A stretch of DNA of 64,000 nt from Roseovarius sp. (GTDB lineage: Bacteria; Pseudomonadota; Alphaproteobacteria; Rhodobacterales; Rhodobacteraceae): the NCBI GenBank assembly GCA_014359765.1, contig JACIYT010000002.1, forward strand, positions 124,001 through 188,000. Direction: 5' to 3'. The position numbers were made by a program, and so were the translations under genes. Below are positions 17,197 through 25,612 of the stretch, piece by piece; the first letter of the stretch is position 1; the number at the start of each line of letters is the position of its first letter. Under the pieces are notes generated by a model, which saw nothing but the letters and a program-made list of their open reading frames with translations, was not told the origin of the DNA and did not search any database.

Positions 17197-17226
17197 GCCG
17201 GGCGTCGCATGGCCGCGACGCCCGGC
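17197..17226 (+). terminator. Strong hairpin after the nine-gene operon
   Basis: Perfect 12-bp stem GCCGGGCGTCGC (17197-17208) / GCGACGCCCGGC (17215-17226) with a 6-base loop, 10 bases after the lyase stop. There is no T run, so it may act with Rho or as a 3'-end stabiliser. It separates the catabolic operon from the ars operon. Confidence 0.55.
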
Positions 17227-17309
17227 AAGCCGTCGGCGCGGGCGCGCGGGCGGCGGATCGCTGGTGATGTGATCCTTTCGTGACAGGGCGGATCGGGCGT
17301 TGTCATGCG

Positions 17310-17337
17310 CCATATTTCCAATATACGTGAAATATGG
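17310..17337. promoter_or_regulatory. ArsR operator candidate covering the arsR-arsC start codon
   Basis: Inverted repeat with 9-bp perfect arms CCATATTTC (17310-17318) and GAAATATGG (17329-17337), 10-base spacer. The second arm contains the ATG at 17334-17336 of the ArsR-ArsC fusion, so a bound repressor would block the start of the message itself. There is no Shine-Dalgarno sequence before this ATG, so the transcript is probably leaderless. ArsR/SmtB repressors typically bind AT-rich imperfect dyads of this size. Confidence 0.65.
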
Positions 17338-18191
17338 AAAAAGAAATTCCCGCCCGCCTGTCCATCCTCGGCCATCCGCAGCGGCTGGCGGTTTTCCGGC
17401 TTCTGATGCGGCGCTATCCGGATCGTGTGCCCGCCGGGGAGCTTGCCGAGGCGCTCGATCTCAAGGCCTCGACGCTGTCGGCATATCTCTCGGCGCTGGG
17501 CCGGGCCGGGCTGGTGGTGCAGGAGCGGGCCGGGACATCGCTGCGCTACCAGATCGCCATGACGGAGGTGCGACGCACCCTCGATTACCTGCTCCATGAC
17601 TGCTGTCGCGGTCGGCCGGAGCTTTGTTCGCCTGTCCCCTTGTCCCGCGCCACAGGAAATCCGCCCATGTCCGACCACAAGTTCAGGGTGCTCTTCATCT
17701 GCACCGGCAATTCCGCTCGCTCGATCTTTGCGGAGTCGATTCTGCGCAAAGAGGCGGGCGACCGTTTCGAGGCATACTCTGCCGGCACCAGGCCGCGCTC
17801 GGAGCTGAACCCGTTCGCGCTCGATGTGCTGCGGCAGAAGGGCCATGACATTTCGGTTCTTCGCGCAAGGAACATCGCCGAGTTCCAGGGTGAAGGCGCG
17901 CCGAAATTCGATTTCGTCTTTACCGTCTGCAACCGGGCGGCGAACGAGGCATGCCCGGCCTGGGAGGGGCAGCCGGTCAGCGCCCATTGGGGGATGCCCG
18001 ACCCGGTAAAGGCCGAAGGGACCGATGCGCAGAAGAGCCTCGCCTTTCATCAGGCTTACGGGATCCTGCGCAACCGGATCGCGATCTTTGCGGCGCTGCC
18101 GATCGCGGCGCTCGATCGTCTCTCGCTCCAGAAGGCGGTGGACGATATCGGGCAGGTCGCGACCGGGGCCGAGGCGGGGGCGCGCGCATGA
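17334..18191 (+). CDS. ArsR repressor-ArsC arsenate reductase fusion
   Basis: 285 residues. Residues 1-100 are a winged-helix ArsR domain ('[20 protein letters not shown]') with C90, C91 and C98 placed like the C-terminal CC-x5-C As(III) sensor of the Acidithiobacillus-type ArsR. From about residue 117 comes a low-molecular-weight-phosphatase-fold arsenate reductase: P-loop CTGNSARS (C123, CX5R), redox cysteines in '[12 protein letters not shown]', and the Asp-Pro loop 'GMPDP'. It would both sense arsenite and reduce arsenate. An internal ATG at 17667 (M112) with AGGA 10 bases upstream could also yield free ArsC. The stop overlaps the GAPDH gene by ATGA. Confidence 0.88.
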   Translation: MEKEIPARLSILGHPQRLAVFRLLMRRYPDRVPAGELAEALDLKASTLSAYLSALGRAGLVVQERAGTSLRYQIAMTEVRRTLDYLLHDCCRGRPELCSPVPLSRATGNPPMSDHKFRVLFICTGNSARSIFAESILRKEAGDRFEAYSAGTRPRSELNPFALDVLRQKGHDISVLRARNIAEFQGEGAPKFDFVFTVCNRAANEACPAWEGQPVSAHWGMPDPVKAEGTDAQKSLAFHQAYGILRNRIAIFAALPIAALDRLSLQKAVDDIGQVATGAEAGARA

Positions 18192-19186
18192 CCGTCATCG
18201 CCCTCAACGGCCTCGGCCGCATCGGCAAGCTGGCGCTCAGGCCGCTTCTGGAGCGCGGCGCGCGGATCGCCTGGATCAACGATGCGGTCGGCGATCCGGC
18301 GATGCACGCGCATCTGCTGGAATTCGACACCGTGCACGGGCGATGGGATGCTGCATTCGCGCATGACGCCGAAAGCGTGACCATCGACGGCACGCGGCTG
18401 CCTTTCGTCGGCGCAAGGGAGCTGTCGGCGCTGCCGCTGGAGGGGGTGGACCTGGTGATCGACTGCACGGGCGCTTTCAAGAATGCGGCGCGGCTTGCGC
18501 CCTATTTCGAGGCAGGCGCGAAAAAGGTGGTGGTCTCGGCCCCGGTCAAGGACGGGGGCGCGGCCAACATCGTCCAGGGTGTCAATCACGCCAGCTACGA
18601 TCCGGCGAAGCACCGGATCGTGACGGCGGCGAGTTGCACGACGAACTGCCTCGCGCCGGTGGTCAAGGTCATCCACGAGGCGATCGGCATCCGTCACGGC
18701 ACGATCACCACGATCCACGATGTGACCAACACCCAGACCATCGTGGACCGCCCCGCCAGGGACCTGCGCCGCGCGCGCTCGGCGCTGAATTCGCTGATCC
18801 CGACCACGACCGGCTCGGCTAGCGCGATCACGTTGATCTACCCCGAGCTGACGGGGCGGCTGAACGGCCATGCCGTGCGCGTGCCGCTCCTGAACGCCTC
18901 GCTCACCGATTGCGTCTTCGAGGTGGATCGCCCGACGACGGTCGCGGAGGTCAACGCACTCTTCAAGGCCGCGGCCGAGGGGCCGCTTGCGGGGATCCTC
19001 GGCTATGAGGAGCGCCCGCTCGTTTCCGCAGACTATACCAACGACACGCGCTCGGCCATCGTGGATGCGCCGTCCACGATGGTGGTGAACGGCACCCAGG
19101 TGAAGATCTATGCCTGGTATGACAACGAGATGGGCTATGCGCATCGCCTCGTGGACGTGGCGATGATGGTGGCGGCCTCGCTGTGA
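18188..19186 (+). CDS. ArsJ-associated glyceraldehyde-3-phosphate dehydrogenase
   Basis: 332-residue GAPDH: NAD-binding '[12 protein letters not shown]', catalytic cysteine C150 in 'ASCTTNC', and '[13 protein letters not shown]' at the C-terminus. Set between an arsenate reductase and ArsJ, it should arsenylate glyceraldehyde 3-phosphate with arsenate to 1-arseno-3-phosphoglycerate, the substrate of ArsJ, rather than serve glycolysis. This pairing is established for other bacteria. Overlaps both neighbours (ATGA, GTGA), so expression is tied to the ArsR-controlled promoter. Confidence 0.88.
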   Translation: MTVIALNGLGRIGKLALRPLLERGARIAWINDAVGDPAMHAHLLEFDTVHGRWDAAFAHDAESVTIDGTRLPFVGARELSALPLEGVDLVIDCTGAFKNAARLAPYFEAGAKKVVVSAPVKDGGAANIVQGVNHASYDPAKHRIVTAASCTTNCLAPVVKVIHEAIGIRHGTITTIHDVTNTQTIVDRPARDLRRARSALNSLIPTTTGSASAITLIYPELTGRLNGHAVRVPLLNASLTDCVFEVDRPTTVAEVNALFKAAAEGPLAGILGYEERPLVSADYTNDTRSAIVDAPSTMVVNGTQVKIYAWYDNEMGYAHRLVDVAMMVAASL

Positions 19187-20460
19187 GCGGTCGTCGTCGC
19201 GCGCGTCCCGAAGGCCTGCCGGCCTATATCGCCGTCACGGCCGCCTACTGGGCGTTCATGCTCACCGATGGCGCGCTGCGAATGCTGGTGCTGCTGCATT
19301 TCCACACGCTCGGCTTCACGCCGGTGCAGCTTGCCTGTCTTTTCGTGCTCTACGAGTTCGCGGGGATGGTCACCAACCTTTGCGCCGGCTGGATCGCGGC
19401 GCGCTTCGGGCTGAGCGTGACGCTTCATGCGGGGCTCGGCCTTCAGGTGGTGGCGCTGATCGCGCTGGCACAGCTCGATCCGGGCTGGGCAATCGGCGTC
19501 TCGGTCGGCTTCGTCATGGTCGTGCAGGGCGTGAGCGGCGTGGCCAAGGATCTTGCCAAGATGTCGTCGAAATCGGCGGTGAAGATCCTCGCGCCGGGCA
19601 CCGACGGCGGCCTCTTCCGCTGGGTCGCGATCCTGACGGGATCGAAGAACGCGGTGAAGGGCCTCGGCTTTCTCCTTGGTGCGGGGCTGCTGGCCACGAT
19701 CGGTTTCGTCGGCGCCGTCCTCGCCATGGCCGCGGTCCTGGCCGCAATCCTCGTCGCGGTGCTGGTCGCCATGCCGCCGGGCCTGCCGAGGGGCCGCAAG
19801 GGCGCGAAATTCTCGGAGGTGTTCTCGAAATCCGCCAATGTCAACCGGCTCTCGGTTGCGCGGGTCTTTCTGTTCGGGGCGCGCGATGTCTGGTTCGTCG
19901 TCGGCATCCCGATCTATTTCCACGCTGTCCTGTCGGATGGAACGCCCGAGGGCAATCGCACGGCCTTTTTCACGATCGGCACCTTCATGGCGGTCTGGAT
20001 CATCCTCTATGGCGCGGTGCAGGCCGCCGCGCCGCGGCTGCTGCGCGCCGCCACCACGCCCGAACCCGACCTCGTCGCCACGGCGCGCGGCTGGGCCTGG
20101 GCGCTCGCGGCGATCCCCGCGGTCCTGGGCGCCGCGGCGCTTGCCGCGGGTGGACCACAGCCCTGGCTCACGGTCATGCTGGTGGCGGGGCTTCTGATCT
20201 TTGGCGCGGTCTTCGCGGTGAACTCGGCGCTGCATTCCTGGCTGATCCTCGCCTTCACGAAGGCCGAGCGCGTCACGATGGACGTGGGATTCTACTACAT
20301 GGCGAATGCGGGCGGGCGGCTTGTCGGGACGGTGCTGTCGGGGCTGACATATCAGCTTGGCGGGCTGGCGCTCATGCTCGGCACCGCGACGGCGATGCTC
20401 GCGCTCAGCGCCCGCGCCGCCGGACGCCTCGACGCGACGGAAGCGCGCAGCCCGCGCTGA
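19183..20460 (+). CDS. arsJ: ArsJ organoarsenical efflux permease (MFS)
   Basis: 425 residues, polytopic, about 11-12 hydrophobic segments of the major facilitator type; '[21 protein letters not shown]' is an MFS loop 2/3-like motif. Position directly behind an ars-type GAPDH identifies it as ArsJ, which exports 1-arseno-3-phosphoglycerate from the cytoplasm; the product then decays to arsenate outside. Starts at GTG overlapping the GAPDH stop (GTGA). No arsenite pump (ArsB/Acr3) gene is next to it, although the first gene makes arsenite. Confidence 0.85.
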   Translation: MSGRRRARPEGLPAYIAVTAAYWAFMLTDGALRMLVLLHFHTLGFTPVQLACLFVLYEFAGMVTNLCAGWIAARFGLSVTLHAGLGLQVVALIALAQLDPGWAIGVSVGFVMVVQGVSGVAKDLAKMSSKSAVKILAPGTDGGLFRWVAILTGSKNAVKGLGFLLGAGLLATIGFVGAVLAMAAVLAAILVAVLVAMPPGLPRGRKGAKFSEVFSKSANVNRLSVARVFLFGARDVWFVVGIPIYFHAVLSDGTPEGNRTAFFTIGTFMAVWIILYGAVQAAAPRLLRAATTPEPDLVATARGWAWALAAIPAVLGAAALAAGGPQPWLTVMLVAGLLIFGAVFAVNSALHSWLILAFTKAERVTMDVGFYYMANAGGRLVGTVLSGLTYQLGGLALMLGTATAMLALSARAAGRLDATEARSPR

Positions 20461-20573
20461 CGGCGATCCCCGTGCCGGGCGTTGCAACCTTGCGCTCACG
20501 CGCGGCTTTCGGGCCGAGCCCCGGGAGCAGGACCGTCACGCACGAAAAGCCATGCCGCACGCGCCATCCCCCC

Positions 20574-20600
20574 TTGCCAAGCGCCGGGCTGGGGTATATT
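20574..20600 (+). promoter_or_regulatory. Probable promoter of tRNA-Pro
   Basis: TTGCCA (20574-20579) and TATATT (20595-20600) separated by 15 bases, 16 bases before the tRNA 5' end. The spacer is short for a sigma-70 promoter, so this is tentative. Confidence 0.4.
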
Positions 20601-20615
20601 CGCCCGTCTCACGGT

Positions 20616-20692
20616 CGGAGTGTAGCTCAGCCTGGTAGAGCACTGTCTTCGGGAGGCAGGGGCCGGAGGTTCGAATCCTCTCACTCCGACCA
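20616..20692 (+). tRNA. tRNA-Pro (anticodon CGG)
   Basis: 77-base cloverleaf: acceptor stem CGGAGTG/CACTCCG, D arm GTAGCTCAGCCTGGTAGAGC, anticodon stem CTGTC/GGCAG with loop TTCGGGA (anticodon CGG, reads CCG), T arm GGAGGTTCGAATCCTCTC, and encoded CCA end. All stems pair, with one T-G wobble in the anticodon stem. Confidence 0.95.
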
Positions 20693-20694
20693 AT

Positions 20695-20728
20695 GAAACA
20701 AGGCGCCTTCGGGCGCCCTTTCTGTTTC
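20695..20728 (+). terminator. Terminator of tRNA-Pro
   Basis: Two-tier hairpin: outer GAAACA (20695-20700) / TGTTTC (20723-20728) enclosing inner GGCGCC-TTCG-GGCGCC (20702-20717) followed by CTTTCTGTTT. Begins two bases after the tRNA CCA. Confidence 0.75.
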
Positions 20729-21278
20729 CTGATCGGTGCCGGCAACGATATTCGCAACCTTTCGCGCCGGGGCTGTGCCCGGTCCCTCGTCACCTGTCGG
20801 TTTTGGCGAGCGTGCAAACACATCATATCCTTCAGGCCATGATCCGCCACAATGGCTGCGGCCATGCGGTTCCTCCCGACGATCCCGAAGCCTTTGGTGA
20901 TGCCCCGATCGGATTGCCGCCGCCGGTGATCGCGAGGGATTGCATGTCATGGGGAAAAGGGCGGAGGATCCGGCCACCAGCCGGTTCGCGCGCTCAAGGC
21001 CGGCGCGCGAATGGGTGGCCCGGGTGTGCGGGGCGGATATCCGGAATCACGCGCCCGGCCAGCCCGGTATCTTCGCGCACGGCATCCTCCGGCGTTTCCG
21101 CCGCAACCGCCGATACCGTAGCACGCAGGTCACGATGCGTCGGGGTGTCAGCGGGCAGTGTTCCACCCGGTCGTGCAAGAGGCCGCGCGCGGCGCCCCCG
21201 GCGTAGCGCAGCGCGCGGGCGGTGGTGACGCGCACGATTGCAATCCCGTGATCGATCACGCAGAAAGACAGCAGTTCC
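20729..21278. other. Gene-free stretch downstream of tRNA-Pro
   Basis: About 550 bases in which I see no credible gene. Open frames on both strands are short, arginine-rich and without recognisable family signatures or ribosome sites. It may be decayed DNA at the left edge of the inserted sugar-modification pair that follows. Confidence 0.5.
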
Positions 21279-21318
21279 GTTGACAGGGCACATGTCAGCC
21301 AGGGAGATTGTCAACCTG

Positions 21319-21912
21319 ATGAAACGGGTCCTTGATATTCTCGGGGCAGGGTTCGGATTGCTGGTCCTGGCTCCTGTGCTGCTCATTGTCGCCCTGCTGA
21401 TCCGCCTGCAGATGGGTCCGCCGGTGTTTTTTCGTCAGACCCGGCCCGGGCTGCACGGCGAGCCATTCGAGATGATCAAGTTCCGCTCGATGCGCGATGC
21501 TCATGACGCGGACGGCAATCCCTTGCCGGATGAGGACCGCATCACGGGCGTCGGACGGTTCCTGCGCGCCACCTCGCTCGACGAGTTGCCCGAGCTGTGG
21601 AACGTGCTGAAGGGGGAGATGAGCCTTGTCGGCCCGCGCCCTCTGCTGATGGAATACCTGCCGCTCTATTCCCCCCAGCAGGCCCGCCGCCACGAGGTCC
21701 GTCCCGGCGTCACCGGCTGGGCGCAGGTGAACGGCCGCAACGCGATCTCCTGGGACGAGAAATTCGCGCTCGATGTCTGGTATGTGGACAATCGCAGCCT
21801 CTGGCTGGATCTGAAGATCATCTGGCTGACGCTGCGCAAGGTGCTCAGGCGCGAGGGGATATCGGCGGCAGGGGAGGCCACGATGCCGAAGTTCATGGGA
21901 ACTGAAGAATGA
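21319..21912 (+). CDS. Undecaprenyl-phosphate sugar phosphotransferase (PglC-like)
   Basis: 197 residues from the chosen start MKRVLDILGAGFGLL, one N-terminal membrane segment and the bacterial sugar transferase domain: 'FRQTRPGLHGEPFEMIKFRSM', 'TSLDELPELWNVLKGEMSLVGPRPLL' (DE catalytic pair) and 'RPGVTGWAQVNGRN'. It transfers a sugar-1-phosphate to undecaprenyl phosphate at the inner membrane, the first step of a glycan or O-antigen. The short single-domain form is like PglC. An in-frame ATG at 21292 is a possible longer start. Its stop overlaps the next gene by ATGA. An inverted repeat GTTGACA/TGTCAAC (21279-21315) precedes the start. Confidence 0.85.
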   Translation: MKRVLDILGAGFGLLVLAPVLLIVALLIRLQMGPPVFFRQTRPGLHGEPFEMIKFRSMRDAHDADGNPLPDEDRITGVGRFLRATSLDELPELWNVLKGEMSLVGPRPLLMEYLPLYSPQQARRHEVRPGVTGWAQVNGRNAISWDEKFALDVWYVDNRSLWLDLKIIWLTLRKVLRREGISAAGEATMPKFMGTEE

Positions 21913-22556
21913 ATTTATACGGCGTGTATGGTGCCAGCGGTTTCGGCAGGGAAGTGATGCCCCTGTTGCGCGCCCAGGTTGCCAACGATCCCGAAGCCCT
22001 GTGCGTTTTCGTCGATGATTCCGGTGCCGAAGATACCGTCAACGGCCACAGGTGTTTGACCTTCGATCAGTTCGTTGGCCTGCCGGCAGAAAACAGGGCA
22101 GTTACCCTTGCGATTGCCGACGGATGTATCCGTGAAAAACTGGCTGACAAATGCGAGGCAGCAGGTGTCCGGTTCATCGAGCTGCGGGCACGGAATTGCA
22201 TGGTCCTTGACGAAACGCATGTCGCGGAAGGGCTGATCCTGTGTGGATTCGCGACGATTACTGCCAATGCCTCGATCGGTCGCCATTTTCATGGCAACAT
22301 CTACTCTTATGTCGCCCATGATTGCGTCATCGGCGATTTCGTCACCTTTGCGCCGGGCGTCAAATGCAATGGGAATGTTCATGTCGAGGACCATGCCTAT
22401 ATCGGCACAGGTGCAATCCTGCGTCAGGGAAAGCCGGGCAAGCCGCTGATCATCGGCGCCGGTGCGATCGTCGGCATGGGGGCTGTTGTTACCAAAGACG
22501 TGCCGCCCGGCGTCACCGTCGTCGGCAATCCGGCCAGACCCCTGGTCAGGGACTGA
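21909..22556 (+). CDS. PglD/NeuD-like sugar O/N-acetyltransferase
   Basis: 215 residues: N-terminal Rossmann-like nucleotide-sugar region 'MNLYGVYGASGFGREV' and a C-terminal left-handed beta-helix of hexapeptide repeats ('IGDFVTFAPGVKCNGNVHVEDHAYIGTGAIL'). PglD-type enzymes acetylate a UDP-4-amino-sugar; coupling by ATGA to the PglC-like gene suggests one glycan pathway, e.g. a bacillosamine-like sugar. No aminotransferase or dehydratase partner is nearby. Base composition here looks somewhat more AT-rich than in neighbours, so acquisition by transfer is possible. Confidence 0.8.
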   Translation: MNLYGVYGASGFGREVMPLLRAQVANDPEALCVFVDDSGAEDTVNGHRCLTFDQFVGLPAENRAVTLAIADGCIREKLADKCEAAGVRFIELRARNCMVLDETHVAEGLILCGFATITANASIGRHFHGNIYSYVAHDCVIGDFVTFAPGVKCNGNVHVEDHAYIGTGAILRQGKPGKPLIIGAGAIVGMGAVVTKDVPPGVTVVGNPARPLVRD

Positions 22557-22580
22557 CCCCATGCGCATCCACCTTTCCCG

Positions 22581-22610
22581 TCCGCCCATGTCCGCCCATG
22601 TCCGCCCATG
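22581..22610 (+). repeat. Three tandem copies of TCCGCCCATG
   Basis: Exact 10-base unit repeated three times (22581-22590, 22591-22600, 22601-22610) in the 245-base gap between the PglD-like gene and the acyl-CoA synthetase. A short slippage-type repeat; no gene reads through it. Confidence 0.9.
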
Positions 22611-22801
22611 AGGTGCGGCGCGTGGCCGAGGGTCATTCTGCCTTCCGGGATGTGACCGGCACAAAGTCGTCCTTGATGGCGGTGGAGGACTGCGACAAAC
22701 TCGGGCCAAGGCTGTTCGGGAAGCAGCCATGTTGCCTTCGGGGGTGCGGCAGGTGATCCCCCCGGGCGGCAGTGATGAATCGGGGAATCGAGGAGGACAT
22801 C

Positions 22802-24430
22802 ATGGGCTGGATGAAGGACGAGACCGGGCTGGAGAAATGCGCGGCCAATCATGTCGCGCTCACGCCGCTGTCGCATCTGCGGCGCGCGGCGCATGTCCAT
22901 CCAGACCGGCTCGCCATGGTCTATCACACCCATCGCAAGACCTATGCCGAATATTACGCGCGCTGCTCGCAACTGGCCTCGGCGCTGGTGAATATCGGGG
23001 TGGAGCCGGGCGATGTGGTGGCCACGATCCTGCCCAATATCCCCGCCCAGTGCGAGGCGCATTTCGGGGTGCCGGCGGCGGGGGCGGTGCTCAATGCGAT
23101 CAACACGCGGCTCGACGCCGACACCATCGCCTATATCCTCGATCATGGCGAGGCGCGGGTGGTGCTGTGCGACACGCAGTTCCTCCCCGTGCTCGGCGCC
23201 GCGCTCGAGCGGATGGAGCGCCCGGCGCCGAGGATCATCGAGGTGCCCGACGATGCGGCCGGGGTTCATGCCCATTCCGATTACACGCGCTACGAGGCGT
23301 TCCTCGCCACCGGCGATCCCGAATTCGCGTGGATCATGCCCGAGGACGAATGGGAGAGCCTCGCGCTCAACTATACCTCCGGCACGACGGGGCGGCCCAA
23401 GGGGGTGGTCTGTCACCATCGCGGCGCCTATCTCACGACGATGGGCACGGCGCTGAGCTGGCAGCTGCCGCGTTATCCGGTCTATCTCACCATCGTGCCG
23501 CTGTTTCATTGCAACAACTGGAACCATGTCTGGCTCATGCCGGCGATCGGCGGGACGGTCGTGTGCTGTCGCGACATCACCGCGCGGGCGATTTATGACG
23601 CCATCGCCGACGAGGGGGTGACGCATTTCGGGGCCGCGCCCATCGTTCTCAACATGATCGTCAATGCCCGCGACGAGGAGCGGCGCGACTTCGATCATGT
23701 CGTCGATGTATTCACCGCGGGCGCCCCGCCGCCCGCCGCCACCCTCGCCGCGATCGAGCCGCTGGGCTTCGAGGTGACGCAGGTCTATGGGCTGACCGAG
23801 ACCTACGGCCATGTCACCGAATGCCTCTGGCAGCCCGCCTGGGACGATCTCCCCGCGGAGGAGCGCTATGCGATGAAGGCACGCACCGGCGTTCTCATGC
23901 CGATGATGGAGGCAATCACCGCGCGCGATCCCGAGACGATGGAGCAGATCCCGATGGACGGCGAGAGCCTGGGCGAGATCATGATTCGCGGCAATTCGGT
24001 GATGAAGGGCTATCTCAAGAACCCCGAGGCCACCCGCGAGGCATTTCGCGGCGGCTGGTTCCATTCGGGCGATATCGCGGTCCAGTCACCCGACGGCTAT
24101 CTGCGGATCGTCGATCGGGCCAAGGACATCATCATCTCGGGCGGCGAGAACATCTCTTCGGTCGAGGTGGAGGGGGTGCTGATGCGGCATCCGGCGGTGC
24201 TCTTGTGTGCGGTGGTGGCCAAACCGGATGCGAAATGGGGCGAGGTGCCCTGCGCCTTTGTCGAGCTCAAGGACGGCGCCATGGCCACCGAGGCCGAGAT
24301 CATCGCCTTTGCGCGCGAGCGGCTGGCCGGGTTCAAGACGCCGAAATCGGTGGTGTTCCGGGAATTGCCCAAGACCTCGACCGGCAAGATCCAGAAATTC
24401 GAGCTGCGCCAGATCGCCCGGGAAATGTGA
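22802..24430 (+). CDS. AMP-forming acyl-CoA synthetase (medium-chain / DmdB-like)
   Basis: 542 residues of the ANL superfamily: 'LNYTSGTTGRPKGVVCHHRG' ATP loop, 'QVYGLTETYGHVTEC' adenine motif, 'FHSGDIAVQSPDGYLRIVDRAKDIIISGGENIS' hinge, and terminal 'PKTSTGKIQKFELR' with the catalytic lysine. It forms acyl-CoA from a short to medium fatty acid. The sequence pattern is that of the fatty-acyl/3-methylmercaptopropionyl-CoA ligase group common in marine Rhodobacterales; which acid is used cannot be told. The start at 22802 follows AGGAGG by 5 bases. It stands alone and converges with the M48-like gene. Confidence 0.85.
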   Translation: MGWMKDETGLEKCAANHVALTPLSHLRRAAHVHPDRLAMVYHTHRKTYAEYYARCSQLASALVNIGVEPGDVVATILPNIPAQCEAHFGVPAAGAVLNAINTRLDADTIAYILDHGEARVVLCDTQFLPVLGAALERMERPAPRIIEVPDDAAGVHAHSDYTRYEAFLATGDPEFAWIMPEDEWESLALNYTSGTTGRPKGVVCHHRGAYLTTMGTALSWQLPRYPVYLTIVPLFHCNNWNHVWLMPAIGGTVVCCRDITARAIYDAIADEGVTHFGAAPIVLNMIVNARDEERRDFDHVVDVFTAGAPPPAATLAAIEPLGFEVTQVYGLTETYGHVTECLWQPAWDDLPAEERYAMKARTGVLMPMMEAITARDPETMEQIPMDGESLGEIMIRGNSVMKGYLKNPEATREAFRGGWFHSGDIAVQSPDGYLRIVDRAKDIIISGGENISSVEVEGVLMRHPAVLLCAVVAKPDAKWGEVPCAFVELKDGAMATEAEIIAFARERLAGFKTPKSVVFRELPKTSTGKIQKFELRQIAREM

Positions 24431-24445
24431 GGTCGGGCGCCGGTC

Positions 24446-25480
24446 CTACCCGCCGCAGATCCCCTGAAGGCGCAGCCAGTCGGCATCGCTCAGGACCGGC
24501 GGCGGGATGCTGCCCTCGGGAAAGGGATCGGCCTCGATCAGGCCGAGCACCGTCTCGCCGGTCACGTCGCGCGCATAGGCATAGGGCCTCGCGGGGACCT
24601 GCCAGCGGGCAAACCCGCCGAGGAGCACCGCATCGGGCAGGGGTTCGGGCGGCGACTTGAGCAGCGTCTCGGCATGTCCGGCCAGCGCCGCGTCGCCGAT
24701 CCGGCCCGTGGCCAGCAGGCGCAGCACCTCCCACAGCCCCGCCTCGGCGAGCAGCCGGTCGAGCGGGTCGCGCGCCTCGGCGCGCAGATATGCGGCGATG
24801 ATGTGGCCCGCGACCACATCGGCCGTTTCGTGATCCTCGACCAGCGCCGCGCGCAGCAGGATCGTGCCGCCCGGCAGGCGCAGCGCGTCGGGAACGCCGC
24901 TGCGCACCACCGCCATTCTCACCCGCCCCGTTCCGGGCGGCAGGCGCCGCTCCAGCGCCGCAAGCGCCGCCGCCCCGCCCGGCGCCCGGCAGGGCGGCCC
25001 GGTCACGCGCGTCACATGCGCCAGCAGCGCCGTGCCGATCTCGGCGCGCTTGGCCGCGGGGACGACGCGCAGCGCGTGCTCGCGCGCGGCGCCCGGCAGC
25101 CACAGCCCGATCACCAGCACCACCGCCAGCAGGCTCGTCAGCACCCCCCAGAGGCGGAGGCGGCCGGGATGCGGGCGCTGCCGGTCGATGGCGCCGCGCA
25201 GTTTCTCGATGGCGGCGATCATCTCGCTCTCGTCGCCCGGCAGCTCGAGCGTCTCGTCGGGGTCGCCGTCGGGATGGTAGAGCGCCGGCAGCCTGTCGGG
25301 ATTGGCACGCGCGATGGCCGCGAGCGACCAGTGCGCCTTGACGCGCTCGCGCATGTCGGCGATGGTCAGCGTTGCCTCGCCCAGGGACACGATCACGTCG
25401 ATGCGCTGTGCCTCGGCGTCGGGCCGCCAGAGACCGGCGGCCTCGAGCCGCTCGTATTTCCTGAGTGCCGTCTTCGCCAT
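24446..25480 (-). CDS. Membrane protein with degenerate M48-type peptidase domain
   Basis: 344 residues. Cytoplasmic N-terminal region of about 120 residues, one membrane helix (LWGVLTSLLAVVLVIGLWL), then a domain whose wording 'DALRLPGGTILLRAALVEDHETADVVAGHIIAAYLRAEARDP' matches the M48 pattern 'NAFALPGGxIxVTxGLL...LAAVLAHEIGHVxARH'. The zinc motif HExxH is replaced by GHIIA, so it cannot be an active gluzincin as written. The role may be a pseudoprotease or chaperone-like partner at the membrane. I chose ATG 25480 (MAKTALRKYERLEAAGLW); upstream codons read as low-complexity Ala/Pro/Arg. The gene converges with an acyl-CoA synthetase. Confidence 0.65.
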   Translation of the reverse strand: MAKTALRKYERLEAAGLWRPDAEAQRIDVIVSLGEATLTIADMRERVKAHWSLAAIARANPDRLPALYHPDGDPDETLELPGDESEMIAAIEKLRGAIDRQRPHPGRLRLWGVLTSLLAVVLVIGLWLPGAAREHALRVVPAAKRAEIGTALLAHVTRVTGPPCRAPGGAAALAALERRLPPGTGRVRMAVVRSGVPDALRLPGGTILLRAALVEDHETADVVAGHIIAAYLRAEARDPLDRLLAEAGLWEVLRLLATGRIGDAALAGHAETLLKSPPEPLPDAVLLGGFARWQVPARPYAYARDVTGETVLGLIEADPFPEGSIPPPVLSDADWLRLQGICGG

Positions 25481-25612
25481 GGGCTGCCCTGCCTCGTTGG
25501 CGCCGACGATAGCACGGTTGCGCGCAGGCCGGCAATCGCCCGGCCGCGCGGGGGCAGGGGCGGCGCGGGGGGCTGGCGCAGGGCGCAAACGGGCCGGAAC
25601 AGGAGTGCCGCC

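Noticed and set aside
17334-18191. ArsR-ArsC fusion as a sequencing or frameshift artefact
   Set aside because: The frame is continuous, both domains are complete, and a linker of about 18 residues joins them; such fusions are known.
20616-20692. Integrative element using tRNA-Pro as attachment site
   Set aside because: I could not find a second copy of the tRNA 3' end downstream to 22800 nor an integrase gene.
22581-22610. CRISPR-like array
   Set aside because: Three directly adjoining 10-base units without spacers; a simple tandem repeat.
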